Positions 21,901 to 31,316 are shown, counted from the first letter of the stretch. The stretch is DNA of 35,283 nt from Branchiostoma floridae (GCF_000003815.2 NC_049982.1:16942974-16978256); one strand, 5' to 3'. Numbers and translations: made by a program. Notes: generated by a model from the letters alone, not told the origin.

Positions 21901-23893
21901 CCTATGTAAAACATGCCAAAACTGAGTCAGATAGAAGTGCATGTAACCTTTAATTTAAATTCCTGACATTTGCTGCTAATGCAGCCTGTGGCCTTTTCAG
22001 TATGCTTTCCAAGCCAAATGTTACTAGTTGGATCATAATATAGAAGGTTGGCTCCGACTGACGTAAATTGTAGAATTGTTGGGTATTACCCTACAGAAGG
22101 TTGAGTTTGTTGCCAGACATCTGACTTATCTTCCAGGTACCTTGCTCAAATAGGATTTCAAAGGAATTGCAGATCCATCCTTTCATCGTGAACTTGTACT
22201 ATTCATTTTCTGAAGTCACTTTGTGTTTAACCTCCATAAAATGTCAGAAATACACCTTTGGGTACTAGTATGTACAAGTAAGTGGCTAAAGTTTGAAAAA
22301 GGTGATTTTTATGAAGATAACTTTCATCTAGAACTAGAAATATTGAATGCTGTAAAACTTTCACATGGGTTTTGTTTTTGAGGTAGTTGTAATCTCGATT
22401 ATACGAATATGTGCCTTGTGCATGTACTGTATGACTCTTGTCTTAGAGAACTCTAAATTGAGAATTCAGAGCACTGCATAAATCTTCTTTTTCCTCCTAC
22501 CTCAAAATAAACCGCCACTAAAGTAAGTAGACAGTTACTGAGACGAGTGCTTGATGGTTACAAGACTCATAGCTAAAGATAAGGTACTTCCTGTATATCA
22601 TGGGGACAGTTCTATGTAGCAGAGACATCTACGTACACTTTATGTGTATGTTCTGTCCACAGCATAGCCTCACTGATATTTGCAATACCTGACTATTTTT
22701 TAATTCAGGTTATCACATGTGATAAATGTAAGGAGGTTAAGTGGACAGTTTGCCCATCTATTTTGCAGAGTGATTGACGTAGCAGGCCAGAAGAGTCAAC
22801 GGAAGAAGTGGATCCATTTCTTTGAGGGAGTGACAGCCGTTCTGTTCTTCACAGCCCTGAGTGGTTTCAACGAGCTCATGGATGATGATGACAAAGTGGT
22901 AGGAGTCATCTTAAGATTAAAGACGTCAAGATAGAAGATTCCAAAAAGTAGAAATTTTAAGGCTTTTTACCCGATATTAACCTTATTCTCTTTTTGGTTT
23001 CCTGAAATTGTGAACTGTGAAAGAACAGCTTTTGAATACTTGTATGCTTGATTCTGTCCTTAACTTTTGGCAACTCATAGATGTATCTTTTGCATTAAGT
23101 CCCCCATCAGTAAAATCTTCATTTTGCATATGAATAAGGGCTATCACACAGTTTTCTTCAATCACTGTAATCAGTGTCACTAAGTACTGTACATATCAAT
23201 ACTGTACAAAATCACAGTGCCAATTCTCCATTGTGCCACTTTGCAGAACTGTTTGCATGACAGCCTGGACCTTTTCCGTGACCTGGCCTACAACAAGTGG
23301 CTGGAGCAGACAGACTTCATCCTCTTCCTCAACAAGCATGACCTTTTTGTGGAGAAACTCAAGACAACCAGCATTAAAAGCTGCTTCCCGCACTATGATG
23401 GTACTGCACATCAGAATAAATTCCAGGGATGTGGGTGGGGGTCGGATGTCTAGTGGTGGCGGTGGGGGTGAAGCTGTAGGAACTTAAGAAATAGTAAAAG
23501 AATCTGAACTATTACATTGATTTGCTAGTAGAACTCACCGATATTGTGTTTGGCAAGAAAATGTTATTCAAACTTTTACGAAGTGTAGACTACATGTACA
23601 TGTATATTACACATTTTATAGCTATGGATATGAGATGAACTTGTTCATCGATGATGGTGCAACCTAATTTGTATTAATTTGTGAACCTCTGTTCTCTTTC
23701 TCCTGAAGGTCCCAACACTCCAGAAGATTGTACGGATTTCATCCAAGGGGAATTCCTGAAGAGAAAACCTGTGAAGAAGACCGTCTATCCCCACATAACC
23801 TGTGCCACTGACACCAACCTAATGAAGACCATCATCAGCGATGTGCACAACATTATCGTAGATATCAACCTGCGCAGGGTTGCTCTGCTGTGA
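13299..23893 (+). CDS. Divergent Gq-class G-protein alpha subunit (exons joined, 5' incomplete)
   Basis: Joined exons: 13299-13483, 17715-17890, 19345-19473, 22769-22898, 23247-23400 and 23709-23893, with a possible extra exon at 14912-15034. Together they give 319 residues from the P-loop Gly to the stop, close to the usual length. The product should be a GTP-binding switch coupling seven-helix receptors to an effector at the inner plasma membrane. Motifs in order: P-loop GSAGSGKST, helical domain, switch I YIRLPTT (catalytic Arg and Mg-binding Thr kept), switch II DVAGQ (catalytic Gln kept), NKHD and TCATDT. Exon sizes and phases, LPTT in switch I and YDG|P at the last junction agree with human GNAQ as I remember it, placing it in the Gq class. 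Departures from the family are Ala and Gly at the two P-loop positions usually Gly-Glu, Ala for Gly in switch II, and the tail LRRVALL. The N-terminal lipidation region is not located, so the CDS is 5' partial. Confidence 0.93.
14235..14247. repeat. Poly-C tract
   Basis: Thirteen consecutive C residues inside the G-alpha intron. Confidence 0.95.
14424..14438. promoter_or_regulatory. RFX X-box-like palindrome
   Basis: GGTTGCTTAGCAACC is a perfect odd-length palindrome and matches the X-box half-sites (GTTGCY and RGCAAC) bound by RFX transcription factors with a one-base spacer. It lies in G-alpha intron 2. Function is inferred from the motif only. Confidence 0.45.
14912..15034 (+). CDS. Possible cassette exon of the G-alpha gene (helix alpha-A-like)
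   Basis: A 41-codon open stretch lies between an acceptor (CTCTAG at 14911, or the following CAG giving 40 codons) and donor GTAGGC. Both ends are phase 0, so it can be included or skipped without shifting the frame between flanking exons, which also meet in phase 0. It is visibly GC-richer than the surrounding intron. The translation contains ECWNAALGLARCCLRGLQWL followed by DPEFGDAQ. This follows the hydrophobic spacing of helix alpha-A and ends in an F-G-D motif seen at that point in other G-alpha proteins. Aligned gaplessly to exon 2, identity is low (about 4 of 30) but many changes are conservative. Its inclusion would insert a second alpha-A-like helix before helix alpha-B. It could instead be a chance open frame or relic exon. 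Confidence 0.4.
15035..17714 (+). other. G-alpha intron 2, second part
   Basis: Contains a (GTG)n run (15158-15178) and a stretch from about 15420 to 16450 that is richer in GC and CT than the rest. I could not assign that stretch to a gene or repeat family. It ends in the acceptor TTTCTTCTCCAG. Confidence 0.6.
15158..15178. repeat. (GTG)n microsatellite
   Basis: About seven uninterrupted GTG units within the G-alpha intron. Confidence 0.93.
17715..17890 (+). CDS. G-alpha exon 3: helical domain alpha-B to alpha-F
   Basis: Acceptor TTCTCCAG and donor GTCAGT; phase 0 in, phase 2 out. It encodes DLSENLVSVEN, then ETVAIRALWQDKGVQDAWEQ and HLYHLAESAK, which align with the alpha-B to alpha-F region. 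The tyrosine codon is split TA|T as in other G-alpha genes. At 176 bases it is 21 longer than the 155-base GNAQ counterpart as I recall it, the extra seven codons falling around ELCADDKLSS in the alpha-A/alpha-B loop region. Confidence 0.92.
18294..18336. promoter_or_regulatory. Homeodomain/POU-type motif cluster
   Basis: ATTAATCATGATGATTAAT (18294-18312) is a perfect 19-base palindrome. GATTAATCAT follows, leading directly into the canonical octamer ATGCAAAT (18329-18336). TAAT cores and the octamer are known homeodomain and POU targets. Enhancer function is only inferred, and AT-rich introns produce such words by chance. Confidence 0.3.
18663..18703. repeat. Short tandem repeat, CTATCTGAT-type
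   Basis: About four imperfect tandem copies of TCTATCTGA-type units within G-alpha intron 3. Confidence 0.8.
18918..19002. repeat. CA/CG compound microsatellite
   Basis: An (ACGC)n block is followed by (AC)n, with a second short ACGC interruption. Alternating purine-pyrimidine sequence of this length could adopt left-handed DNA. Confidence 0.95.
19345..19473 (+). CDS. G-alpha exon 4: switch I
   Basis: Acceptor TTTCTGACAG and donor GTAGGT; 129 bases, phase 2 in and 2 out, as in GNAI and GNAQ. It encodes FLDNIDQI, then VQDILYIRLPTTAIEEHEF and SVNGLTYR. The catalytic Arg (R178 in Gi1 numbering) and Mg-coordinating Thr181 are kept. The preceding Arg176 is Tyr, and Gly183 after the TT pair is Ala. 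Pro before TT is a Gq-class feature. Confidence 0.95.
19611..20529. mobile_element. TIR DNA transposon with internal 30-bp palindrome
   Basis: The left end GCTGGTTCTCATTTTAATGT and the right end, read on the - strand, CACTCGTTCTCATTGAAATG, are imperfect terminal inverted repeats that continue with TCGAAA. The direct flanks are identical, TTATG at 19606-19610 and 20530-20534, a likely 5-base target duplication. The interior has three direct copies of GTAACAAACGTTACC, the last forming a perfect 30-base palindrome with an inverted copy, plus repeats of TGTCGCCTGA. No transposase was recognised. The superfamily cannot be named from this evidence. Confidence 0.75.
20331..20360. repeat. Perfect 30-base palindrome
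   Basis: GTAACAAACGTTACC is followed immediately by its exact reverse complement, with no spacer. The same 15-mer occurs singly in direct orientation near 19986 and 20167. All copies are inside the TIR element. Confidence 0.97.
21224..21736 (-). mobile_element. tRNA-derived SINE in G-alpha intron 4
   Basis: Read on the - strand, the element starts GGGAACGCGTAGCACAGTGG. It has a polymerase III A-box-like TAGCACAGTGGTAGTG (21727-21712) and a B-box GGTTCGAATCC (21684-21674), and ends in a 19-base poly-A tail (seen as T at 21224-21242). The head folds partly like a tRNA, with an anticodon-type stem TTCGG/CCGAG, but the T-stem is imperfect, so it is not a working tRNA gene. A central block contains GTGCACGTTAAAG-like sequence (TTTAACGTGCATAGG on +), reminiscent of conserved SINE core domains. 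A 23-base tandem duplication (21286-21308, 21309-21331) lies near the tail. No clear target duplication is seen. Confidence 0.85.
21286..21331. repeat. 23-base exact tandem duplication inside the SINE
   Basis: The unit starting TTACGGGTTACATGATTGGA is repeated twice head to tail without change. Confidence 0.95.
22769..22898 (+). CDS. G-alpha exon 5: switch II and switch III
   Basis: Acceptor TATTTTGCAG and donor GTAGGA; 130 bases, the family-typical size, completing a split AG|A arginine codon. It encodes VIDVAGQKSQRKKWIHFFEG, then VTAVLFFTALSGFNELMDDD. The GTPase glutamine of DxxGQ is intact. The glycine before GQ is Ala, so the motif reads as in Ras (DTAGQ) and not the usual G-alpha DVGGQ. 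The switch III loop is unusually acidic (DDDDK). Confidence 0.95.
22899..23246 (+). other. G-alpha intron 5
   Basis: A 348-base non-coding intron with nothing else recognised. It ends in the acceptor CCACTTTGCAG. Confidence 0.85.
23247..23400 (+). CDS. G-alpha exon 6: NKxD guanine-binding motif
   Basis: Acceptor ACTTTGCAG and donor GTACTG; 154 bases as in GNAI and GNAQ, phase 0 in and 1 out. It encodes NCLHDSLDLFRDLAYNKWLE, then FILFLNKHDLFVEKL and FPHYDG. NKHD keeps the Asn and Asp that read guanine. The ending YDG|P agrees with the Gq class. Confidence 0.96.
23401..23708 (+). other. G-alpha intron 6
   Basis: A 308-base intron. A G-rich stretch (23427-23475) with runs GGG, GGG, GGGGG and a later GGGGG sits just after the donor. 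Two overlapping TACATGTA palindromes occur near 23593-23606. Confidence 0.8.
23709..23893 (+). CDS. G-alpha exon 7: TCAT motif and receptor-contact C-terminus
   Basis: Acceptor TCTCCTGAAG. It encodes GPNTPEDCTDFIQGEFL, then YPHITCATDTNLMKTIISDV and ends DINLRRVALL before TGA. TCATDT is the intact guanine-binding loop. The last residues are the receptor-selectivity determinant. They match neither the Gq (EYNLV), Gi (DCGLF), Gs (QYELL) nor G12 (DIMLQ) ending, and the pertussis-toxin cysteine of Gi is missing. Confidence 0.95.
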
Positions 23894-24535
23894 TTCTTCA
23901 GAACTCTGTGTATTGTTGCAACTGTGTTGGGGCTGGGGCTTGTAGGGAAGGGCTTGTACTCCTGCTAGTCAAGAGTTTTGTATGTGTAGGTAGTCTTTCT
24001 TCTAGAAATGGGACAACGGATGGATACAATTGAGAATAAGGGCAATGTTTGTAACATCTGGCTGTGCATATCAGGCAGTTTGGCACTGGAGTCAACTGTG
24101 ATGGACATATCTGACGTTGGGAAATTTATTTTCCACTTCAATTTATAGTAAGTTACTATATCACTTGGCAACCTGGACATGTACTGCACCACTTACATGA
24201 TTACCAGATAAACTCACCCTTTGTTTTTCTTTTCTCCTTACTCATTTGAAACCTTTTTTATGTCAAAGATGATGATGTGTGGAAGCCAAATAAGAGGGGG
24301 ATGGCACCAATGGCTTTTCTGAGCTTTGGAACTGAAGATGCCAATGCCGTTGAATTGAGTAATGAATTAGATGCTTGTTTTTATAATAACAACCCCTCAC
24401 ATGCACACACACATGCACACTCTCATACATGCACACAATTTTGAATGAAATATGGTTAATATAGAATGGGAAATTGCAGGGAAGACTTCAGCTTATCATC
24501 TATAAGAATGGAATAAAAGTACAGGGACTGAACAA
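23894..24535 (+). other. Probable G-alpha 3' UTR
   Basis: Non-coding sequence after the stop. The first clear polyadenylation hexamer I see is AATAAA at 24512-24517, so the transcript could end near 24530-24540. A short CA-rich repeat lies at 24399-24437. Confidence 0.4.
24399..24437. repeat. Imperfect CA/CATG-rich microsatellite
   Basis: Interrupted CACACA and CATGCACA units in the presumed 3' UTR. Confidence 0.85.
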
Positions 24536-27044
24536 ATTTTAGTTCCATGAACAGTAAACGTAAGATTTATAGAGAAAGTTTTTAAAAAGTGTACTCTGTC
24601 TCCCTAAAGAATGAAGAACAGAGTATCTTATGATTGCTTACCCCATAAATTGTAAATGGTAAATCGTATGATGTTTGTGAACAGGCCCTTAGTCAACATG
24701 TATTCCATCAGAATTGTAACTGTGTTATACTGTATGGGGTAAAGCTGTTCACATCATGAAACAGCCCTGTGTATTTACAGTCAGATTAGCATAATGATTC
24801 CACAGATATAGCTACTGTGCACTGTAACTGATCTTTTTCCTCGGTGTGACAGATAGGACAGTCTTTGAAACTCCAAACAACATCAGGCAACAAGATCACA
24901 GGTCGTCCTGGCAAAGTAAAATAAGTCTTTAACACACATGTTAGCAGTTAACATTATTAGCCAATTTTCAACAAAATGGTATCATCTTGATGGAGTCAAA
25001 AATAATACTCAGCTCCTGGCCCAATATGCTTTAATCATTCCAAATTATATGTATATACAGAGAAAATTTAAAGTGCTCATGTACCAAGTATAAGCTATGT
25101 AAGCCAAAGTGTCCACATCTGAAAAGAAGAGAGCATTTCAGTTTCAAGAACTCAGATAAAATAATGTGGACAAGCCTTGTTTAGAATGCAGATGTAATTA
25201 TGTTCAATGTCACGGATAGAATTGAAATCCTGATATTCCAATGAGGTAGTGAGGTAGCTGATGCCTGAGGAACTTCCCATTCTGAAATACTTGTCTTTAC
25301 AATGGCAGTTACTAGCCTGCTGTGTGGCCATATTTTCCCGGAATTTCACAAAAAGAGTGAATCAATGCAGAAGATACTTCTTAGATTCAGATGCTGTTAT
25401 TTGCATGTACCAAGCAGAATCTGTGTTCAGCCTGTCTCTTGTAGATGTGATGTTGCAGTGCCACCTAGTGAGGGGTTTTGGTACCACACCAATGAGCTCT
25501 CAAAGAGGCTTTTGTAGTAGGTAGTGAAGGGACAGGTTACATTTCATATAGGAGAAACCTAATCCTAACATGTCTATTGGTAGGAAACTCTGAGTGAAAG
25601 TATTCTTTGGGGTGATTGACAATCCTTTAACTTAATGATGCTATTCGTATGTTAGGTTGTTTTTACTGTAGTGCTTGATGGAGGTGATACATACAAGGTA
25701 TGTCCTATTGAAAAATGCCAATACACACTACCTTTTTTACTATCATTCATCTCCTTTGTTCTCTTGAAGATGTCCCCACACACAATGTTTGACTTATGAA
25801 AATGACTCCAGCCATGATGTCGTAAGTGCAGAATTCTTTGAGACCTTCGTGTATAGCAGAGAAATGTGCATTTGTACCCTCCTTATGGAAGCTTTGATAT
25901 GAGAGTCATTTGTGCTTAGTGGCGTGAATTGGTATGCTTAGTTAATTGTCTTATTTTGTTACTTTGTAGGTAAAAATAACGGAATGATTTCAATGTGCAA
26001 GTGCTCAAGTACCACTGGTAAGAATATATTTGAAGCTTATAGGATGAACTTTTTACTTGTACCCTTTGGAAAGTTTGAAAAGTGTTCCTGCTGAGTTTTG
26101 GTACATGTAGGATTTGTTGGTACCAGCAGTGATAGTTGTGTCTTCTTGACTAACACCAGTTTGATGACTTGGTGCATAATTTTTCCCAGGACAGAATTAG
26201 AGTGAGTCAGCAAACGCCAGAGTACCCATATTGGGCCGAGTTCATGTCACAAACCCGGTAAATATTCCTGTGTCATTTAGAATGGCCTGGTTAACACTAT
26301 AGACTCAAGTACAGCAAAAATTTAGAATGCACCATCAAGATCAAAAGCTGTTGATATTTTTATTGGTTCCTAATCCAAACTGCAATATTGAAATTAAACT
26401 GCATTGACTATCGTTTTGTTTTTACAAGAAATTTTTTTTTGCTCTTCATAGAGAAAAGGAATCTTAGAATCACTGTATGACATAAGTGTGGCATAACAAT
26501 TGTGAAGCTTGAAGTAACTGTTTTTTTCTTCACTTTTAGGTATTTTTAACCTGTGATACAAAGTGATTCATGATGAAGCAGTGGTAGGGTAGAAAATGCT
26601 GTTCTCTCATGGTCTAATGTAATATTGTTCTTGTACATTATGTTATATCAGTATTGTGTTGCATTTTACCACAGTGTTTTGTGTCTAGAATCTGATTAGT
26701 TAGTGATGTTTGTTGCATAATTCTGATAAAAGGCCAGGAATAATTGTGACCATTTGTTTATCAGACAGGTGGTGAATGGAGGAATGTTAGCTAATTTCTA
26801 GTTTTCCTACGTCATTGTTAAATGGTCTTGTGATGAAATGCTGGTTGTGGAAATAAGGAACAAGCACTTCACAATAGGACTGCACTCCTAAATTTAACAT
26901 TTTGTACAAGTACCAACATGATGGACCTGTACCCATTTTTTGCAGTAATTTACTGGTATGCAGCCCTTCTTGACAATCTTTTATCACATCTTTGTACTTT
27001 GGAGTTGCCAACTTAAGCTGGGTCTACACTAGGTCCTGCACTGT
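24536..27044. other. Intergenic sequence, no gene recognised
   Basis: AT-rich. No exon with recognisable protein similarity on either strand. One TACATGTA near 26102. I see nothing else in it. Confidence 0.6.
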
Positions 27045-27407
27045 GGCAACCTAAGCAATATAAAGTTATTACTTAATAACTTAAAATATTCTGGGTACTA
27101 AGATAATCTGTATGATATTGACATTTACTTCACTGTATCATCACATTTACATCATTTCATACTTTGGGCAATTATAAATGGCACAAAAACAAGCCATACA
27201 ATGAGTCATATTGGACCCCCTCCCACCAAAAATTAAGCGTGCTGACTTCCATGGTGCTCTCATGGTACAGCAACATCACATTTTTGCCCCTTGAATGTTG
27301 GTATGGAATGGGATAGAGTTGTTTTCATTTTCTTAAGTAAAAAAAGTGCCAAAAAATATGACTTTTGAAAATTGAAGTTCTACAGCCCTGATATTACTTA
27401 GGTTGCC
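27045..27407 (+). mobile_element. MITE family copy 1 (GGCAACCTAAG termini)
   Basis: The element starts GGCAACCTAAGCAATAT and ends ATATTACTTAGGTTGCC, so its ends are inverted repeats. Its body is similar along its whole length to the inverted copy at 32774-33155. Shared words include CATTTACATCAT, ATACTTTGGGC and, near the far end, AAAATTGAAG. No coding capacity. Confidence 0.82.
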
Positions 27408-27476
27408 TTTAAGTTTCTGGTATGTACATGTACACTGCTTTGTTCTTTGACTTTCTATGCAGGGGTATTAAACCTA

Positions 27477-27565
27477 GCCTGGAGTCCAGCCTTGTTGTTA
27501 CACTCCACAGGGCAGTGACAACAAGGCTGGGAGAGCATCAAAGCTAACAAGGCTGGACTCCAGGC
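27477..27565. mobile_element. TA-flanked fold-back MITE, copy B
   Basis: Starts GCCTGGAGTCCAGCCTTGTT and ends GGCTGGACTCCAGGC, with TA on both sides (27475-27476, 27566-27567). It shares the terminal GCCTGG and its inverse with copy A at 5738-5823. Internally AACAAGGCTGG occurs twice in direct and once in inverted orientation, so arms can pair in two registers. Confidence 0.8.
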
Positions 27566-29449
27566 TACATCAAACCATTTCCGTCTGGTACTACATGCTT
27601 TATATACATGATCTATCAGTCTATCCGCTATTCCCCTTTCCATTAAATGCTATCCCATGATTTATTGCATTGCCTAACTTCCCACATGTAAAAGTGAACA
27701 AGAATTCAACCATCTGAGGTCCTATTGTACCTGCATCTTTTCTGACCCATCCTTAAAAATTGAGTCACTGCACGACCAGTTGAGATATTTTGCTGCTTAG
27801 TCATCATTGTTCTAGCCAAATAAGGTCTGCCATGGTGTAATTCCCTTACATAGAACATTTGGCTGCTGTGTCAGTCCTCTGAGTCATCAGACAATGAAGA
27901 AATGAACACACGACTCACATGACATGATCACAAGACATTGCCAACTCAAAATGGAATACAATTTCATCTCAATGTGAATGGGAAGGTGGATTCAGTTGTG
28001 GATAGGTAAAATCACAATTGTTTTGAAATGGCAAAAGCTATAAATTCCTTTCCGAATTCTTGGAAAGAACCAAAGGATCCAAAATGTACTCCCTAGCATG
28101 TTCCAAATTAAACAAATTCTAAAAAGACCTATTGTTTCATAACAGTAATGGAGTACACGAGGAGTCCATGAAATAGTTGTTAACTCTTTTAATTCCTTGT
28201 TCACTTCTCCGCACTATATGCTGTTGGAAGATGTAACCCCAGCCTTGTTTGTGTCTCTAGATTTTATTGTAACATCTGGAATATTTAGTAATAAAAGTGC
28301 ATTGTTTCAGAATTCTTACTCTAGACACTATAGCATTCTGGTCCGATACAACTATTTCTCAGACTCTTATATGAAGATGCCTAATGCAGTATTTTGTCTG
28401 TGTAAAGATATATGAATTGAGCTTAAAGCCATCAGGAATCCAACTGTATATCTCTTAATATTGATGTCTTTGCACTGTTGTGGGTCCATATGTAACTAAC
28501 TGTACACAGTGATAGACAAGTGCACAGATAGCCATGTCATGTAAATGTATTACAAGCCAAAGTATGAGTAAATCGAGACATTGTACTGCTATAGGGGCTG
28601 CTATACTGTCGTAAGTAATGTGCTCGAAATTTTCAACAGAAGATACCTGTAGAGTGTATGGTGCCAGTAATATTTCAGTGTGATGAAAAAAGTTTCAGCA
28701 CACTGTCTGGGTGCGGGTTTCATACCTTCCCTTAGACACTTAGATGATGTCATCACATCAGGTCATGGTGTGATACCCAAGCTGGTACGGTATTGCCCAA
28801 ATATCTTCTCCTGACGCTTCAGAACCGCTCCCTAACGTTTTTATGTGAAATGGCATCAGGGGTACCAAGATATCGTGTTTTCTATGGCATATTTTCTATT
28901 CTTCGGCCTTCTGGTTACTCTTGAAGATGTGACACTTCTAAATGTGCTTACATCGTGACATATGAAACAAGTGCCCTTTCCTAATCTGTAAGGCAGAGGG
29001 AAAATGAAGTCGATGTCTCCATGACTATCTGCACGGGTCATCTATGCACTGTGACTAGTTTGAAAGAAAGAAATACAGGACTGAGGCACAGGATACTGAA
29101 ATCTTTTGCAGGCAGATGAAGGGAAAGGTTCAGACAACGACAGTATAGCAGGCTCTGTTGTAGGCACCTCACAGCACCTTAGTTCTGTAGCTGTGTGTAA
29201 GCTGTTGTGATTGTTGTAATCATAAACTGTTCCTGACCTGTGCCCGGATCTATGGTATGAGATTGATTATTTATTATCACAGTATGTACAGATGAGGTTT
29301 AGTGACATGTCCAGATGAGTACAGATCTCACAAGAGATGTAATTTTAGTGCAAATGGCCTGAATAATATGCTGCTTTTCCAGCCTATAACGTCGTCCGTT
29401 ATTTGAGTCCTTTGCTTTATAAACGTTTCGATGCTAGGAAGTTTGATGT

Positions 29450-29475
29450 TACCGTTGATATAACCGTTGATATAA
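29450..29475. repeat. Short tandem duplication
   Basis: ACCGTTGATATA is repeated directly in tandem, flanked by GATGTT and its inverse AACATC, so the unit sits in a small inverted-repeat frame. Confidence 0.7.
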
Positions 29476-29703
29476 CATCGTCATCTGACTTAAGGTTCGT
29501 ATACAGCGTTTGCTAGTATACAGTAACTGCAATGAAAGCACAAAAAACACAACATCACTCTTTTCGTGGCATTTAATGAACAATTGCTACCATAGTGCTA
29601 CCGCAGACGTCTTCTTCCATCCAAGCAAGGCGGCCTGGCCAACATGTCTTCATGCCACAAACTTTGAATTTTATTTTCTGCCATTATGGCTCTGTTTCAT
29701 GTC

Positions 29704-29782
29704 CTATGATCTTTTTATTCGACGACAAAGGGAGACATGTATGGAGCACCACTTTGTGGGCTCGCCGGGTACTCTTCCGTTA
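29704..29782 (-). CDS. Candidate alternative last exon of the peptide gene
   Basis: On the - strand a strong acceptor, TTTCTTTATTTTGCAG, precedes a short open segment. If spliced from an internal donor in exon 2 (ATCAG|GTCAGA at 31402), the frame joins through a split serine codon. It then reads NGRVPGEPTKWCSIHVSLC followed by RRIKRS and a stop. The tail would hold a C-x6-C loop followed by basic residues, a layout seen in several cyclic neuropeptides. The open stretch is short, so this may be chance. The precursor would then be 89 residues. Confidence 0.22.
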
Positions 29783-30484
29783 CTGCAAAATAAAGAAAAG
29801 TGTCAGGAGCAAGTAGAGGATGGGAAATCTCTCGGAAGAAAAATGAATTTCTCGAAAGGTTATGTAGAAGAAACTAGAGTTAGACAACCTAATTCAGTCG
29901 CCAATCAATTTCATTCAAAAACGTTTCTTATCAGCACAATCCATATAAACCCATTATCTCCTCTTTCCAAATGAGAATATGGGTAACTTGTATGTTGCAA
30001 AAACTATAATCTTTCTTCAATAAGTTATTGTAGCATTTTTTTGCATATATTTTGCAAATGATGTCAAAATTTACATAATCTATGAGGGATGATATTCATG
30101 ACTATTTAATCTATATGTGTCACTAGTAGGAACATTTCATCGTTTGCCACCAACGTATCTTACATCAGAGTTACCGAAAATCATTATTGACTCGCCCTGT
30201 TTCTTAGTCTGGAAATAAAACGCGACCTGTATTTCTAAAGAAAGTTGCTAGAGGGCCCTAACTTACGTGACTTACTCCCGCCCACAAGAGCTATCTACCA
30301 ATCAGTGTACATAGCTTGTTCAAATCACGAAATATCAAAACCGCAAGTTCCGTTGTACTATACTAGAAAACCGCCAGCTGGGGTCCAAAATCTAATCATT
30401 TTGCTGTTTCATCTACACCTTCCCATGTATCAAATATGAAGACAATTTATCCAGGTATTATCGAGTTATTGTGTTCACATTCAG

Positions 30485-30544
30485 ACACACGTACACGCGC
30501 GCACACACACACATACACACACAACACAACGCGCACGCACACAC
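30485..30544. repeat. CA/CG-rich microsatellite
   Basis: Compound (AC)n with GCGC interruptions. Confidence 0.93.
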
Positions 30545-31316
30545 ATTTCAGAAGTTAGAAGTAAACTTACTTTGTTTCCCTGCACTAACTCTATCCTAGT
30601 CGGGGAAAAGTTAACTCCTTGCCTGTACGACAAAACAGATATATCGTTAAGACTCTTTGTGAATGTATAGAATAATTTCGAAAACATATTCCATGGAGAC
30701 TCGATATCATTTTACGCTATTCATGATTCCGGCATGGTGGAGAGGTAATCTCCAGGCAGATTTACCGGTGGCATAATTATAAGATTGGTGGAGGAGATAG
30801 AATGGCTCGGGGCAAAAGGGGAGAGCCAGCAGTGAATACGAACTTCGGAAGGATGATCTTCACAGTCTACAAAACGTCCAGTCTATAACATGTCAACTCT
30901 ATATAGGACCACAAGTAGACAATAATTTATAGAAATAGGTAATGTACGTTAGATATGTGAGGAGAAGACCGAACGTCGTGACTTGACTTTGACCCAAATA
31001 TAGCCTCTTACTTGTCTGTCAGTGCTTCTGAGATTCCCAATATACATGATAATACAGCGTTACCATATATCTCATCAATATGCTGCTATTTTTGTCGGTG
31101 GGACTTAAGGGGAATGGGAAGCAAATCAGTGTGGGTATTACAAAGGGGATGATCACGAATTCTGTCATCTCTAATTGCCTTGTTGTTTTGACTACTACGC
31201 TACACGTGAGTGAGAAAGAGGCGTTGAATTTTACTTCAAACCGCTTATGTGTTTAAATATATAAATGCCTCAAACGCTTTTTGTTTGGACATTCTCTGCA
31301 CAGAAGGAAAATACCG

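Larger units (their letters stand above)
19474..22768 (+). other. G-alpha intron 4 with two mobile elements
   Basis: A long intron carrying a TIR transposon (19611-20529) and a tRNA-derived SINE (21224-21736). The remaining sequence (about 20535-21220 and 21737-22768) has no recognised gene or repeat. It ends in the acceptor CTATTTTGCAG. Confidence 0.8.
27568..31316. other. Intergenic or downstream sequence, no secure gene
   Basis: Mostly unassigned. It contains a 13-base tandem duplication (29450-29475), an unannotated + open frame (29510-29974, no ATG at its start, no recognised motif), a candidate - strand exon (29782-29704) and a microsatellite (30485-30544). Confidence 0.5.
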
